From contig CAKTVG010000010.1 in the NCBI GenBank assembly GCA_934622035.1, forward strand, positions 16,804 to 80,803: 64,000 nucleotides of DNA, written 5' to 3'. The DNA is from an uncultured Oscillospiraceae bacterium. GTDB taxonomy: Bacteria; Bacillota; Clostridia; Oscillospirales; Oscillospiraceae. The position numbers and the translations under genes were made by a program. Under the pieces are notes generated by a model. It saw only the letters and a list, made by a program, of their open reading frames with translations. It was not told the DNA's origin and did no database searches. Below, piece after piece: positions 7,731-16,585 of the stretch (position 1 is its first letter; every line of letters begins with the position of its first letter).

Positions 7731-7760
7731 GAGAAAAGCCGAAAAAGTGCAAAAAAGGCA

Positions 7761-9446
7761 TCATTCTCCGCTGCACAGCTTCTCCGCAATGGCCTGCATC
7801 CGCTGCTCGTCCGCCTTGCACACCGCGCGGTCGTAGCTCAAAAGGCCGTTCGTCTCGTCCTCGACGTCGGAGAGCTGTGTATAGATAGCAGCGCACAGGC
7901 CCTTTCCCTTTGCCGGGAGGATCTGTTCCAGATAGAGCCGCTCCAGCTCGTCCTGAAACGCCGCGCTTTCGCGGAAGCTGCGGTAGCCATAGTTCTGCTC
8001 CAGGTTGAAGATATGCCCCTCAGGGCGGTAGGAGTAGCCGCCGAATTCCGAAAGCACCAGCGGCTTTCCGCTCTTCGGCATCCGCACCGGCTTAAAATAG
8101 ACGTGCAGGCTCTCCACATCGCTCTCTCCGTTCCTGAACCAGCCGGAGCTCGAATCGATAAAGCGGGACGCGTCCAGCTCCCTCAGGCGGCGGTACTGTG
8201 CCCGGCTGTCGAACTGCCCCCAGCCCTCGTTGAAGATCGTCCAATAGCACACGCAGGGGTGCTTTTCCAGCCTGCGGACGGTTTCTTCCATGCCAAGCGT
8301 AAACTCGCGCCGCGTCTGTGCACTGCGGTGCAGCCCGCGGTCGGGCAGATGCTGAATGCCTATCGTCGGCAGCACCGTGTCGCGCAGGAAGTCGTAGCGG
8401 CCATTGTTCACCATATCCTGAAAAACCACCATGCCCAGCCGGTCGCAGGCGAAATAGAACAGCTCCGGCTCGACCTTGATGTGCTTGCGCAGAGTGTTGA
8501 AGCCCAGGCGCTTCATCGCGAGGATGTCCTCGTCAAAGCACACCGGGTCGGCGGGCGTGAGAATACCGTCGCTCCAATACCCCTGATCCAGTACGCCGTG
8601 GAAGAAATAGGGCCTGCCGTTCAGACACAGGCGGGGGAAGCCGCCGATCTCCTTTACCTCCAGCGTCCGCAGGGCGAAATAGCTGCACACCTTGTCCGTC
8701 AGCGTCTCCAGCTCGACCTCGTAGAGATAGGGATCCTCCGGCGACCACAGGCGAGGCGCATCCAGCTTCACCTCCGCACAGCCGGTGGAAAACGTGCGCT
8801 CCAGCACTCCCTGCGGCGTCCGGATGCGCAGGACGCCCTCCTGCGCGCCCTCGATCTGCACGCGGACGCCGCCGGCCTCCGTTTCATAGCGCACGGCGCG
8901 GATGTACTCCGCAGAAACACTCTCCATCCAGACCGTCTGCCAGATGCCGGACACCGGCGTGTACCACATACCGCCGCGTTTTTGTTTCTGCTTCCCATAG
9001 GGCAGGATATGCTCGGACAGATGATCCTCCACGCGCACCAGCAGCGTGTTTTCCTCCTGTAAAGCGTCCGTCACATCAAAGGAGAAGGGCGCGTAGCCGC
9101 CGCGGTGCGTGCCGAGACACACACCGTTGAGCCAGACCTCCGCGAGCTGATCGACCGCGCCGAAATGCAGCAGAACGCGCTCGTTGACAAAGCCCTGCGG
9201 CAGGCGGAAGCTTCTGCGGTAGTAGAGCCGCTGCGCCTCCGGGAAGCGCTCGTGTACCCCCGAGAGCAGAGACTCCGGCGGAAATGGCACGCGAATCCTG
9301 CGGTCAAACCGCTCCGGATTTCCGACGGAGAACTCCCATTCTCCGTTCAGGTTCAGGTAGGAATCGCGCCGCAGCGTGGGCCGGGGGTAGGCCTGCCACG
9401 GCGTTCCGGTCAGCGCCCTGCCGCGTTCGGTCCAAAGGTCAACCAT
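7761..9446 (-). CDS. Glycoside hydrolase family 2 enzyme
   Basis: A 561-residue cytoplasmic glycosidase without a signal peptide. It has an N-terminal sugar-binding jelly-roll (residues about 10-180, with NGEWEFSVG and AEVWLNG), an immunoglobulin-like middle domain and a TIM barrel. The general acid/base lies in FNEGWGQFD (E near 405) and the nucleophile in LSEFGGYSY (E near 467). Members act as beta-galactosidases, beta-glucuronidases or beta-mannosidases; the exact substrate cannot be told. It is shorter than LacZ, lacking the extra C-terminal domain. Its start overlaps the MFS gene stop by 8 bp, suggesting that the sugar conjugate imported by the MFS protein is cleaved by this enzyme. Confidence 0.87.
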   Translation of the reverse strand: MVDLWTERGRALTGTPWQAYPRPTLRRDSYLNLNGEWEFSVGNPERFDRRIRVPFPPESLLSGVHERFPEAQRLYYRRSFRLPQGFVNERVLLHFGAVDQLAEVWLNGVCLGTHRGGYAPFSFDVTDALQEENTLLVRVEDHLSEHILPYGKQKQKRGGMWYTPVSGIWQTVWMESVSAEYIRAVRYETEAGGVRVQIEGAQEGVLRIRTPQGVLERTFSTGCAEVKLDAPRLWSPEDPYLYEVELETLTDKVCSYFALRTLEVKEIGGFPRLCLNGRPYFFHGVLDQGYWSDGILTPADPVCFDEDILAMKRLGFNTLRKHIKVEPELFYFACDRLGMVVFQDMVNNGRYDFLRDTVLPTIGIQHLPDRGLHRSAQTRREFTLGMEETVRRLEKHPCVCYWTIFNEGWGQFDSRAQYRRLRELDASRFIDSSSGWFRNGESDVESLHVYFKPVRMPKSGKPLVLSEFGGYSYRPEGHIFNLEQNYGYRSFRESAAFQDELERLYLEQILPAKGKGLCAAIYTQLSDVEDETNGLLSYDRAVCKADEQRMQAIAEKLCSGE

Positions 9447-10746
9447 TTCCGCGCTCCTTTCGCTTCAGCAGACGGAACTCCACGGCAAGCACCAGAAACA
9501 CGCAGGCCGCCGCAAGAAACGCCGCAAGAAAAATGTTCCGATTGGGAAGGAAAGAGGTCGTACCGTCGTCATTCAGGACGGTCTGCGCATGCTTTAAAAC
9601 CGCCGCGCCGATGGCCGGGCCGATGATGCCCGGAATCAGCACCTGACCGACGATGCGCAGCCCCTGGAACATGCCCGCGCGGTGCGCCGGGGTGTGGTCG
9701 CGCAGCATCGCGCCGAAAACCGCCATGCCCGCCAGATAACCGCTCATCATCAGAAGCGAGCCGAGGAAGACCGGCGCCGTCGCACGGAAGAAATACAAAA
9801 CCACATAGCCCGCCATCAGCATGGCCATGGCCGGAACGATGGTTTTGCGGAAGTGCAGCCGGTCGTACAGCCGTCCGTAAAACAGCGTGACCACCGCCGC
9901 CAGCACGATCGCCGGGGCCATAATGAACACATAGTTGTCCATGCCCAGCGTTTCGCTGTAGTAAAGAATCAGGTAGGGCATGAAGATCTGAATGGAGATG
10001 CCGAACACGGCAAAGGCCGCAAGCGTCACATAGAGCACCGGATTTTCCTGCACGACGCCCGGCCGGAAGCCATAGAAGATATTTTTAAAATAGCTCTGGT
10101 TTTCCGCCGTTTTTGTGCCGGTGTCGCGAATCAGAAACAGGCCAAGCACGCCCGCCGCCAGCACGACGCTGCCGATGATTCCATAAATCACCGTCCAGCT
10201 TTCGGCCTTGTCCAGATCAAAGCCCATAAAGCCGCCGAAGACCACCAGGATTGCCAGCAGCGGCATCATGGCGTTGATGCCCTCTGCGGAGCCGCGGTTT
10301 GTCTCATCCGTGGCATCCGTCAGCCAGGCGTTGAAGCAGGCGTCGTTGGCCGAGGAGCCGAAGAAGGTCATCACGCAGTCCATAACGATCACCAGCGACA
10401 CACCGACGGAGGCCGCCGAGGCTGCCATGGGGAAAAGCGATTCAATCACATCCATCCGCAGCAGCGCAAAGCACCAGATGGAAACGCCCCAGAGGATGTA
10501 GCCGCCGCAGATAAAAATCCGCCGCTTGCCTAGCTTGTCGGACAGTGCGCCGATGAGCAGCGTCGTCACCGTCGCGGCAAAGGCGCTCGCCGCGACCATC
10601 AGAGAGATATCCGAAGCGCTCGCGCGGAACATCTTATAGATAAATACGTTGAAATACATATTCTCCACAACCCACGCGATCTGACCGATCAGGCTGAACA
10701 CCACCAGCGCCAGCCAGAATCTGGAGGACAGCTTTGTTTTCTTCAT
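9439..10746 (-). CDS. MFS transporter, probably for a glycoside
   Basis: A 435-residue major facilitator protein with twelve predicted membrane segments and a cytoplasmic central loop around residues 200-225 (LIRDTGTKTAENQ). A LIGALSDKLGKRRIF stretch near residue 60 corresponds to the MFS signature between helices 2 and 3. It is co-transcribed with the overlapping GH2 gene, so uptake of a disaccharide or glycoside is the likely role. The substrate is not readable from the sequence. Transcription probably starts at the promoter at 10773-10801. Confidence 0.8.
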   Translation of the reverse strand: MKKTKLSSRFWLALVVFSLIGQIAWVVENMYFNVFIYKMFRASASDISLMVAASAFAATVTTLLIGALSDKLGKRRIFICGGYILWGVSIWCFALLRMDVIESLFPMAASAASVGVSLVIVMDCVMTFFGSSANDACFNAWLTDATDETNRGSAEGINAMMPLLAILVVFGGFMGFDLDKAESWTVIYGIIGSVVLAAGVLGLFLIRDTGTKTAENQSYFKNIFYGFRPGVVQENPVLYVTLAAFAVFGISIQIFMPYLILYYSETLGMDNYVFIMAPAIVLAAVVTLFYGRLYDRLHFRKTIVPAMAMLMAGYVVLYFFRATAPVFLGSLLMMSGYLAGMAVFGAMLRDHTPAHRAGMFQGLRIVGQVLIPGIIGPAIGAAVLKHAQTVLNDDGTTSFLPNRNIFLAAFLAAACVFLVLAVEFRLLKRKERGNG

Positions 10747-10772
10747 GCCGCACCGCCTTTTCTTTTTCTTTT

Positions 10773-10801
10773 ATCGTATCACAGGCGTCCGAAAAGCGCA
10801 A
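10773..10801 (-). promoter_or_regulatory. Promoter of MFS-GH2 operon
   Basis: TTGCGC (10796-10801), 17-bp spacer, TACGAT (10773-10778), leftward. It is weaker than the neighbouring rightward promoter. Confidence 0.5.
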
Positions 10802-10806
10802 GCGGC

Positions 10807-10835
10807 TTGTCATTTTTTCCGCGCTGTGGTATACT
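10807..10835 (+). promoter_or_regulatory. Promoter of PAP2-nrdG-dut-ygiQ operon
   Basis: TTGTCA (10807-10812), 17-bp spacer, TATACT (10830-10835). The predicted transcript start near 10842 lies almost on an ATG at 10844, which decides the start of the next gene. Confidence 0.8.
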
Positions 10836-10864
10836 AATTTCAAATGAAATTAGGAGGCATTCTC

Positions 10865-11788
10865 TTGGGCTTTTTGCAGCTTCTTGCATCCATCCGCAAT
10901 CCGGTGCTCAATGCGGTGATGCAGTTTTTTACCGAGCTGGGCGGCGAGGCAGTTTTCATGCTGCTGGCGCTGTTCATTTTCTGGTGCGTGAATAAGGAAG
11001 AGGGCTATTATCTGCTTTTCGTCGGCTTTCTCGGCACCATCTTCAACCAGTTTCTCAAGCTGCTCTTCCGGATTCCCCGTCCCTGGGTCAAGGATCCGGA
11101 TTTTAAAATCGTGGAAAGCGCCCGCGCGGGCGCAACGGGCTATTCCTTTCCCTCCGGCCACACGCAGAACGTCGTCGGCACCTTCGGCGGCATCGCCCGC
11201 TGGGAAAAGAAGCCCTGGCTGCGCGCCGTCTGCATTGCCGTGCTGCTCCTGACCTCCTTTTCCCGGATGTACCTCGGCGTACACACGCCGCTGGACGTGG
11301 GCGTCTCCTTCGCCATAGCGATCGTTCTGATTTTCGTTCTCTACCCCGTCGTACGCTACTGCGCGCAGAAGCCACAGCGGATGTATGCTCTTCTGGCCGT
11401 CATGACCGCGATTTCCCTCGCCTATGTGCTCTATGCCAACCTCGCCGCCTTCCCCGCGGACATCGACGAGCCCAACCTCTATGAGGGGCGGAAAAACAGC
11501 TATTCCCTGCTGGGTGCGCTGCTGGGCTTCTGCCTCGGCTACGGTCTGGAATGCAAATACGTCAGATTTGATACCAAGGCCGTCTGGTGGGCGCAGTTTT
11601 TGAAGGTCGTTCTCGGTTTGATTGCCGTTCTCGCCGTCAAGGAAGGGCTGAAGATCGCCTTCTCCGGCATGGGCTTTACCTGGCTGGGCACCAATGCCAT
11701 CCGCTATTTTGCTGTCGTGCTGGTCGCCGCGGTTGTCTGGCCGCTGACCTTCCCGTGGTTCGCTCGTATGGGGAGAAGGGCGGCATGA
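10865..11788 (+). CDS. PAP2 family phosphatase, membrane-bound
   Basis: A membrane phosphatase of the PAP2/lipid phosphate phosphatase family. It has all three active-site motifs: KLLFRIPRPW, SFPSGHTQNV and SRMYLGVHTPLDV. I place the start at TTG 10865, preceded by a perfect AGGAGG (10852-10857) with 7-base spacing. The ATG at 10844 would be within about 2 bases of the predicted transcript start and has no ribosome site. The C-terminal part has several further membrane helices. Likely substrates are undecaprenyl pyrophosphate or phosphatidic acid. It is first in a six-gene operon and overlaps the next gene by ATGA. Confidence 0.85.
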   Translation: MGFLQLLASIRNPVLNAVMQFFTELGGEAVFMLLALFIFWCVNKEEGYYLLFVGFLGTIFNQFLKLLFRIPRPWVKDPDFKIVESARAGATGYSFPSGHTQNVVGTFGGIARWEKKPWLRAVCIAVLLLTSFSRMYLGVHTPLDVGVSFAIAIVLIFVLYPVVRYCAQKPQRMYALLAVMTAISLAYVLYANLAAFPADIDEPNLYEGRKNSYSLLGALLGFCLGYGLECKYVRFDTKAVWWAQFLKVVLGLIAVLAVKEGLKIAFSGMGFTWLGTNAIRYFAVVLVAAVVWPLTFPWFARMGRRAA

Positions 11789-12738
11789 AGGTCTTTTGGA
11801 TCCTTTTGATCGTTCTCGCAGCGCTGCTTCTGCTGCTGTTTTTACTCACCTACTATATCATGCGCTATGCCTGCCGCCGCGGCAAAACGCTCGGCACGGA
11901 TCTGAGCAAGGAGCTGGAGCATTCCTCCTTCCGGCGCTACAAGGACGGCATCCTTCAGGCGCAGCAATGGCTGGCGCAGCAGCCGCAGGAGGAGGTCTTC
12001 CTCACCTCCTATGACGGTCTGCGTCTTCGCGCACGCTATATTCCCTGCGAAAACGCGCGGGCGACGCTCCTGCTCTTTCACGGCTGGCGCAGCCATCCGG
12101 AGGTGGATTTCGGCATTGCCTTCTCCTTTTATCAGTCGCTGGGGCTGAACCTGCTTCTGCCGGATGAGCGGGCACAGGGCGGCTCTGAGGGCAGATGCAT
12201 CACCTTCGGTATCCGGGAGCGGCATGACGTTCTGCGCTGGGTGCAGTGGGTCAACGAGTGCTTCGGCGCGGAGCAGCCGCTGCTGCTGGGCGGTCTTTCC
12301 ATGGGCGCGTCCACCGTGCTCATGGCCTGCGGGGAGCCGCTTTCCTCCAATGTACGCGGCGTGATCGCCGACTGCGGCTTCACCTCCCCCTGGGATATCA
12401 TCGGCAAGTGCATGCGGGACTTCCACCTGCCGGCAAAGCTTCTGCTGCCGCTGGTGGATTTGCAGGCCAGCCTGTTTGCAGGCTTCTCCCTGAAGGAGTA
12501 TTCCACGCTGGAGGCCATGCAGAAAACAGCGCTTCCCATCTTTCTCGCCCACGGCGAGGCGGACACCTTTGTTCCCTGTGAGATGTCCAAGCAGAACTAC
12601 GCCGCCTGTGCATCGAAGGATAAAACGCTCCTGCTCACGCCGGAAGCCGGTCATGGACAGAGCTACCCGAAACAGACCGAGCGCTATCAGAACGCCGTGC
12701 GCGCCTTTGTAGAGCGCGCGCTGGGAGGAAACGAATGA
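11785..12738 (+). CDS. Membrane-anchored alpha/beta hydrolase
   Basis: A 317-residue protein with one N-terminal membrane segment (residues about 3-26) and an alpha/beta-hydrolase domain. The nucleophile elbow is GGLSMGAST; the likely acid is in HGEADTFVP and the histidine in EAGHGQSY. It resembles the COG1073 group of serine hydrolases whose substrates are unknown. The ATG at 11785 overlaps the PAP2 stop (ATGA), and its own stop overlaps nrdG the same way. The PAP2 neighbour hints at an envelope or lipid substrate, but this is only context. Confidence 0.82.
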   Translation: MKVFWILLIVLAALLLLLFLLTYYIMRYACRRGKTLGTDLSKELEHSSFRRYKDGILQAQQWLAQQPQEEVFLTSYDGLRLRARYIPCENARATLLLFHGWRSHPEVDFGIAFSFYQSLGLNLLLPDERAQGGSEGRCITFGIRERHDVLRWVQWVNECFGAEQPLLLGGLSMGASTVLMACGEPLSSNVRGVIADCGFTSPWDIIGKCMRDFHLPAKLLLPLVDLQASLFAGFSLKEYSTLEAMQKTALPIFLAHGEADTFVPCEMSKQNYAACASKDKTLLLTPEAGHGQSYPKQTERYQNAVRAFVERALGGNE

Positions 12739-13289
12739 ACTACGCAGCAATCAAAACCTATGACATTGCCAACGGCCCCGGCGTGCGCACGTCGGTTTTT
12801 GTCTCCGGCTGCACGCGCCACTGCAAGGAATGCTTTCAGCCGCAGACCTGGGACTTCAACTACGGCGAGCCGATGACGCAGGAGGTCATCGACGGCATTT
12901 TGCAGTCGATGGAGCCGCCGCACATCGCCGGGCTGACCGTCCTCGGCGGCGAGCCGTTCGAGCCGAAGAATCAGGCGGGCGTGCTCGATCTGGTTCGGCA
13001 GGTGCGCGCGCGCTATCCCGAAAAAAGTCTCTGGGCCTTCACGGGCTATCTTCTCGACCGGGAGCTGCTGGCCGGGACGGTCGGCGATTTGGCGCTGGTG
13101 CGCGGCATTCTCGCCTGTCTGAACGTCCTTGTGGACGGCCCCTTTGAAATTGCAAAAAAGGACCTGCTGCTGCGCTTCCGCGGCTCGTCCAATCAGCGTC
13201 TGATCGACGTACCGAAAACACTTGCTGCCGGGACGGTCGTCCTTTGGGACGACGGCTGGCAGCGCGGAGGAAACCATGCAAAAGATTAA
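12735..13289 (+). CDS. nrdG: Anaerobic ribonucleotide reductase activating protein
   Basis: A 184-residue radical SAM activase. The cluster-binding motif is CTRHCKEC (C26, C30, C33), the CxxxCxxC pattern of NrdG, after a typical YDIANGPGVRTSVFVSG start. It uses SAM to put the glycyl radical on the class III ribonucleotide reductase NrdD, so the cell makes dNTPs without oxygen. NrdD is not in this window. It overlaps the hydrolase before it by 4 bp and dut after it by 14 bp, pairing two dNTP-metabolism genes. Confidence 0.92.
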   Translation: MNYAAIKTYDIANGPGVRTSVFVSGCTRHCKECFQPQTWDFNYGEPMTQEVIDGILQSMEPPHIAGLTVLGGEPFEPKNQAGVLDLVRQVRARYPEKSLWAFTGYLLDRELLAGTVGDLALVRGILACLNVLVDGPFEIAKKDLLLRFRGSSNQRLIDVPKTLAAGTVVLWDDGWQRGGNHAKD

Positions 13290-13716
13290 CGTAAAAAAGC
13301 TGCGGCCGGAGGCAAAGCTCCCGGTCTACGGCACCGAGTTTTCCGCAGGCGCGGATCTCTGCGCCTGCCTCGACGCGCCCGTGACGCTTCAGCCGGGCGA
13401 GACAAGACTCATCTCCATCGGCATCGCCATGGAAATCCCCGCGGGCTATGCCGGGCTGGTCTTCGCCCGCAGCGGCCTTGCCACGAAGCGCGGCCTTGCC
13501 CCGGCAAACAAGGTTGGCGTCATCGACCCTGACTACCGTGGCGAGTTCTTCGTCCCGCTGCGCAACGAAAGCGCCGTCCCGCAGACGATTGAGCACGGCG
13601 AACGCATCGCACAGATGATCCTCACGCCCTTCCTGACGGCGCAATTCATCGAGACCGAGACGCTGTCCGACACCGTGCGCGGCGTGGGCGGCTTCGGCTC
13701 GACGGGGACGAAATGA
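13276..13716 (+). CDS. dut: dUTP diphosphatase
   Basis: A 146-residue trimeric-type dUTPase with its conserved motifs: AGADLCACLD (I), FARSGLATKRG (II), GVIDPDYRGE (III), ERIAQMIL (IV) and RGVGGFGSTG (V, the flexible P-loop-like tail). It hydrolyses dUTP to dUMP, keeping uracil out of DNA and feeding dTTP synthesis. The ATG at 13276 is preceded by GGAGG. The gene sits inside the nrdG-dut-ygiQ run with overlaps on both sides (13276-13289 and 13713-13716). Confidence 0.95.
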   Translation: MQKINVKKLRPEAKLPVYGTEFSAGADLCACLDAPVTLQPGETRLISIGIAMEIPAGYAGLVFARSGLATKRGLAPANKVGVIDPDYRGEFFVPLRNESAVPQTIEHGERIAQMILTPFLTAQFIETETLSDTVRGVGGFGSTGTK

Positions 13717-15674
13717 GCGGCGGTTTTCTGCCCGTTTCCGCGCAGGAAATGCGGGCGTTGGGCTGGCAGCAGCCGGATTTTGTCTACGTCATCGGCGATG
13801 CCTATGTGGACCACCCCTCCTTCGGCCACGCCATCATCAGCCGCGTGCTGGAGGCGGCGGGCTATAAGGTCGCCATCGTCTCTCAGCCGGACTGGAAGGA
13901 CGAAAACTCCGTCAATATCTTCGGCACACCGCGCCTCGGCTTTCTCGTCACCGGCGGCAACATGGACTCCATGGTCAACCACTACTCCGTCAGCAAGCAC
14001 CGCCGCAAGGCCGACGCCTACACGCCCGGCGGCGTGACCGGCAAACGTCCGGATTATGCGACGGTGGTCTACTGCAACCTCATCCGCCGGACACATCCCA
14101 AGATTCCCATTCTGATCGGCGGCATTGAGGCGAGCCTGCGCCGTCTGGCGCACTACGACTACTGGTCGGACAAGCTCAAGCGCTCCATTCTGCTGGATGC
14201 CCAGGCGGATTTGCTCCTCTATGGCATGGGTGAGCGAAGCATCGTCGAGGCCGCGGACGCGCTGGCCAGTGGGCTTTCCATCCGTGACCTGACCTTTATT
14301 GACGGCACGGTCTACCGCACGGACGATCCCTCCGGCGTCGTCGATGCGATCACGCTTCCCTCCTTTGAAGCGCTGAAGGCAGATAAGCGCCGCTATGCCG
14401 AGAGCTTTTACATCCAGTACCAGAACACCGACCCCTTCCGCGCCAAGCGGCTGATCGAGCCATATGGCCGGGAGTTCATCGTACAGAACCCGCCGCAGAA
14501 GCCGCTTTCCACACAGGAAATGGACGACATCTACACCCTGCCCTATCAGAATGCGCCGCATCCGTCGTACAAGGGCGGCGTGCCCGCCATTTCCGAGGTG
14601 CGCTTCAGTCTGGTGTCCAACCGCGGCTGCTTCGGCGGCTGCTCCTTCTGTGCGCTGACCTTCCATCAGGGGCGCATCGTGCAGACGCGCAGCCACGAAT
14701 CCATCCTCAGCGAGGCGCGGGAAATGACCAAAGCACCGGATTTCAAGGGCTATATTCACGATGTCGGCGGACCGACGGCCAACTTCCGCCGTCCGGCCTG
14801 CGACAAGCAGCTCAAATCCGGCGTCTGTCCAAACCGGCAGTGCCTCTTCCCCGCTCCCTGCAAGAATCTTGTCGCAGAGCACACGGATTATGTTGCGCTG
14901 CTGCGCAAGCTGCGCGCGCTCCCCGGTGTGAAAAAGGTCTTCATCCGCAGCGGCATCCGTTTTGACTATCTGCTGGCCGATCCGGATCCCACCTTTCTGA
15001 AGGAGCTGGTGGAGCACCACGTCTCCGGCCAGCTCAAGGTTGCGCCGGAGCATGTGTCCGACCGCGTTCTGCATTATATGGGCAAGCCGCGCCACGCGGT
15101 CTACCAGAAATTCTGCCATAAATACGCCAATCTCAATGAAAAGGAGGGGCGGAAGCAATATCTCGTCCCCTACCTCATGAGTTCTCACCCCGGCTCTTCC
15201 CTCAAAGAGGCCGTGGAGCTGGCCGAATATGTCCGTGACCTGGGCTATATGCCCGAGCAGGTGCAGGATTTTTATCCCACGCCCTCGACGCTCTCGACCG
15301 TCATGTACTACACCGGCCTGGATCCGCGGACGATGGAGCCGGTGTATGTCCCGACGGACCCGCACGAGAAGGCCATGCAGCGTGCGCTCATTCAGTACCG
15401 CGACCCGAAGAACTACGCCCTCGTGCGCGAGGCGCTGGAAAAGGCCGGGCGGACGGATCTGATCGGCTTCGGCGAAAAATGTCTCATCCGCCCGCGCAAG
15501 GGGGAAAAGCAGCCCGAGACTCCGAAAAAAGCGCAGAATGCACCATCTCCGAAGCTGAAAAAGCCGCAAAGCCGCCAAAAGCGCCCGGAAAGGGCCGCAA
15601 AAAATGCGCCGCCGGTTCCCACGGCAGCGCAGCTCCGGCAGGCGGAGCGCTATCTGAAAAGGAGGAAAAAGTGA
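13713..15674 (+). CDS. YgiQ family radical SAM protein
   Basis: A 653-residue protein of the YgiQ family. The N-terminal half has a cobalamin-binding-like region (YVIGDAYVDHPSFG). The radical SAM core follows with its cluster motif CFGGCSFC near residues 306-313. The C-terminal tail (from about 600) is rich in lysine, proline and alanine and probably unstructured. Family function is not established. The start overlaps dut by 4 bp, and its stop TGA overlaps the next start as TGATG, so the operon continues. Confidence 0.87.
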   Translation: MSGGFLPVSAQEMRALGWQQPDFVYVIGDAYVDHPSFGHAIISRVLEAAGYKVAIVSQPDWKDENSVNIFGTPRLGFLVTGGNMDSMVNHYSVSKHRRKADAYTPGGVTGKRPDYATVVYCNLIRRTHPKIPILIGGIEASLRRLAHYDYWSDKLKRSILLDAQADLLLYGMGERSIVEAADALASGLSIRDLTFIDGTVYRTDDPSGVVDAITLPSFEALKADKRRYAESFYIQYQNTDPFRAKRLIEPYGREFIVQNPPQKPLSTQEMDDIYTLPYQNAPHPSYKGGVPAISEVRFSLVSNRGCFGGCSFCALTFHQGRIVQTRSHESILSEAREMTKAPDFKGYIHDVGGPTANFRRPACDKQLKSGVCPNRQCLFPAPCKNLVAEHTDYVALLRKLRALPGVKKVFIRSGIRFDYLLADPDPTFLKELVEHHVSGQLKVAPEHVSDRVLHYMGKPRHAVYQKFCHKYANLNEKEGRKQYLVPYLMSSHPGSSLKEAVELAEYVRDLGYMPEQVQDFYPTPSTLSTVMYYTGLDPRTMEPVYVPTDPHEKAMQRALIQYRDPKNYALVREALEKAGRTDLIGFGEKCLIRPRKGEKQPETPKKAQNAPSPKLKKPQSRQKRPERAAKNAPPVPTAAQLRQAERYLKRRKK

Positions 15675-16288
15675 TGCGCAACAACTATGATCTGCAAATG
15701 CAGGCCGCGGCAAAGGCATTTCTTTCCTATGACGCGGAGAAGCTCGCCGCTGTCTTCTCGCTGGAAAAAGACGATACCGCACTGTATCTTCCCATTCTGC
15801 GCACGCCGCACCGCGTTCTGCTGCAAAACGGCAGCGTAGAGCGGAAAAAGGACGGCTGCTGGCTTCCGGCGGGCTTTGACACGGCGATGACGGTCTACGA
15901 CCTGCTGACGAATCCGAACGGTTATCCCGTTCTCGCTCACGAGTGGTGCGCACACACGAGCTTTCATGCCGTGCAGGGCGGCACGCTGCAAGCCAGTCTG
16001 ATGATCCATCCGGAGCAGTCCGCCCGTGGCTTTGACGGTCTTCCGGCGCTGCGCCGCGCCTGTGCCGCCTGCGGCGGGCAGGAGGTGGCGGGCGGCGATT
16101 TTTCCTCCGTCCTGCCGGTCTTCACGTGTCTGCCTGTCCTGCTGCGCTACTGGGAGGCCGACGAGGAATTCCCCGCGCAGCTTCAATTTCTCTGGGACAG
16201 GAACACCTGCCGCTATATTCGCTACGAAACCACCTACTATCTCACCGCCGCCATTTCTGAGCGGCTCAAAGAGAGCGCTTCACAGTAA
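15674..16288 (+). CDS. DUF3786 domain-containing protein
   Basis: A 204-residue protein matching the DUF3786 family of anaerobes, with the typical VYDLLTNPNGYPVLAHEW region and a late ETTYYLTAAISERL stretch. The function of the family is unknown; many members occur near cobalamin or radical SAM genes. The ATG at 15674 is preceded by GGAGGAAAAA inside the end of the ygiQ-like gene. It is the last gene of the operon, just before the terminator at 16289-16325. It contains several cysteines (C146 and C149 region, ACAACGG) that could bind metal, which is only a guess. Confidence 0.78.
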   Translation: MRNNYDLQMQAAAKAFLSYDAEKLAAVFSLEKDDTALYLPILRTPHRVLLQNGSVERKKDGCWLPAGFDTAMTVYDLLTNPNGYPVLAHEWCAHTSFHAVQGGTLQASLMIHPEQSARGFDGLPALRRACAACGGQEVAGGDFSSVLPVFTCLPVLLRYWEADEEFPAQLQFLWDRNTCRYIRYETTYYLTAAISERLKESASQ

Positions 16289-16325
16289 AGCACACCCGGT
16301 TCAGAAAATCTGAACCGGGTGTGCT
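16289..16325. terminator. Bidirectional terminator, DUF3786 / GIY-YIG
   Basis: A 17-bp perfect stem (AGCACACCCGGTTCAGA with its complement, 3-base loop) directly after the DUF3786 stop. It also follows the converging GIY-YIG gene. Confidence 0.85.
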
Positions 16326-16327
16326 GT

Positions 16328-16585
16328 TTATTTCACTTCGCCGCGTTCTGCGATCATGCGCAGCTTTTCCTGCCGCGTCAGCCGCTTGACGGCGCATTCG
16401 CGCCGCAGCGCCGCCGAACGGTCGGGGCAGCCTTCCGAATAAACCAGCTCCAGAGGGCCGCGGCCGCGCGTGTACTTTGCGCCCTTTCCGGCACGGTGCG
16501 CCTCCAGGCGCCGCTCGACGTCGTCAGTCGAGCCGGTGTAGAGCGTGCCGTCGCCGCAGCGCAGGATATACACCCACCACATCAC
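16328..16585 (-). CDS. GIY-YIG nuclease family protein (YhbQ-like)
   Basis: An 85-residue single-domain GIY-YIG protein. The variant motif is VYILRCGDGTLYTGST, followed by RRLEAHRAGKGAKYTRGRGP and a conserved glutamate (ALRRECAVK). It is the size of YhbQ/UPF0213 proteins. Some members cut or repair DNA, but most are uncharacterised. It overlaps the Dabb gene by ATGA and is the third gene of the pyrG operon. Confidence 0.85.
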   Translation of the reverse strand: MMWWVYILRCGDGTLYTGSTDDVERRLEAHRAGKGAKYTRGRGPLELVYSEGCPDRSAALRRECAVKRLTRQEKLRMIAERGEVK

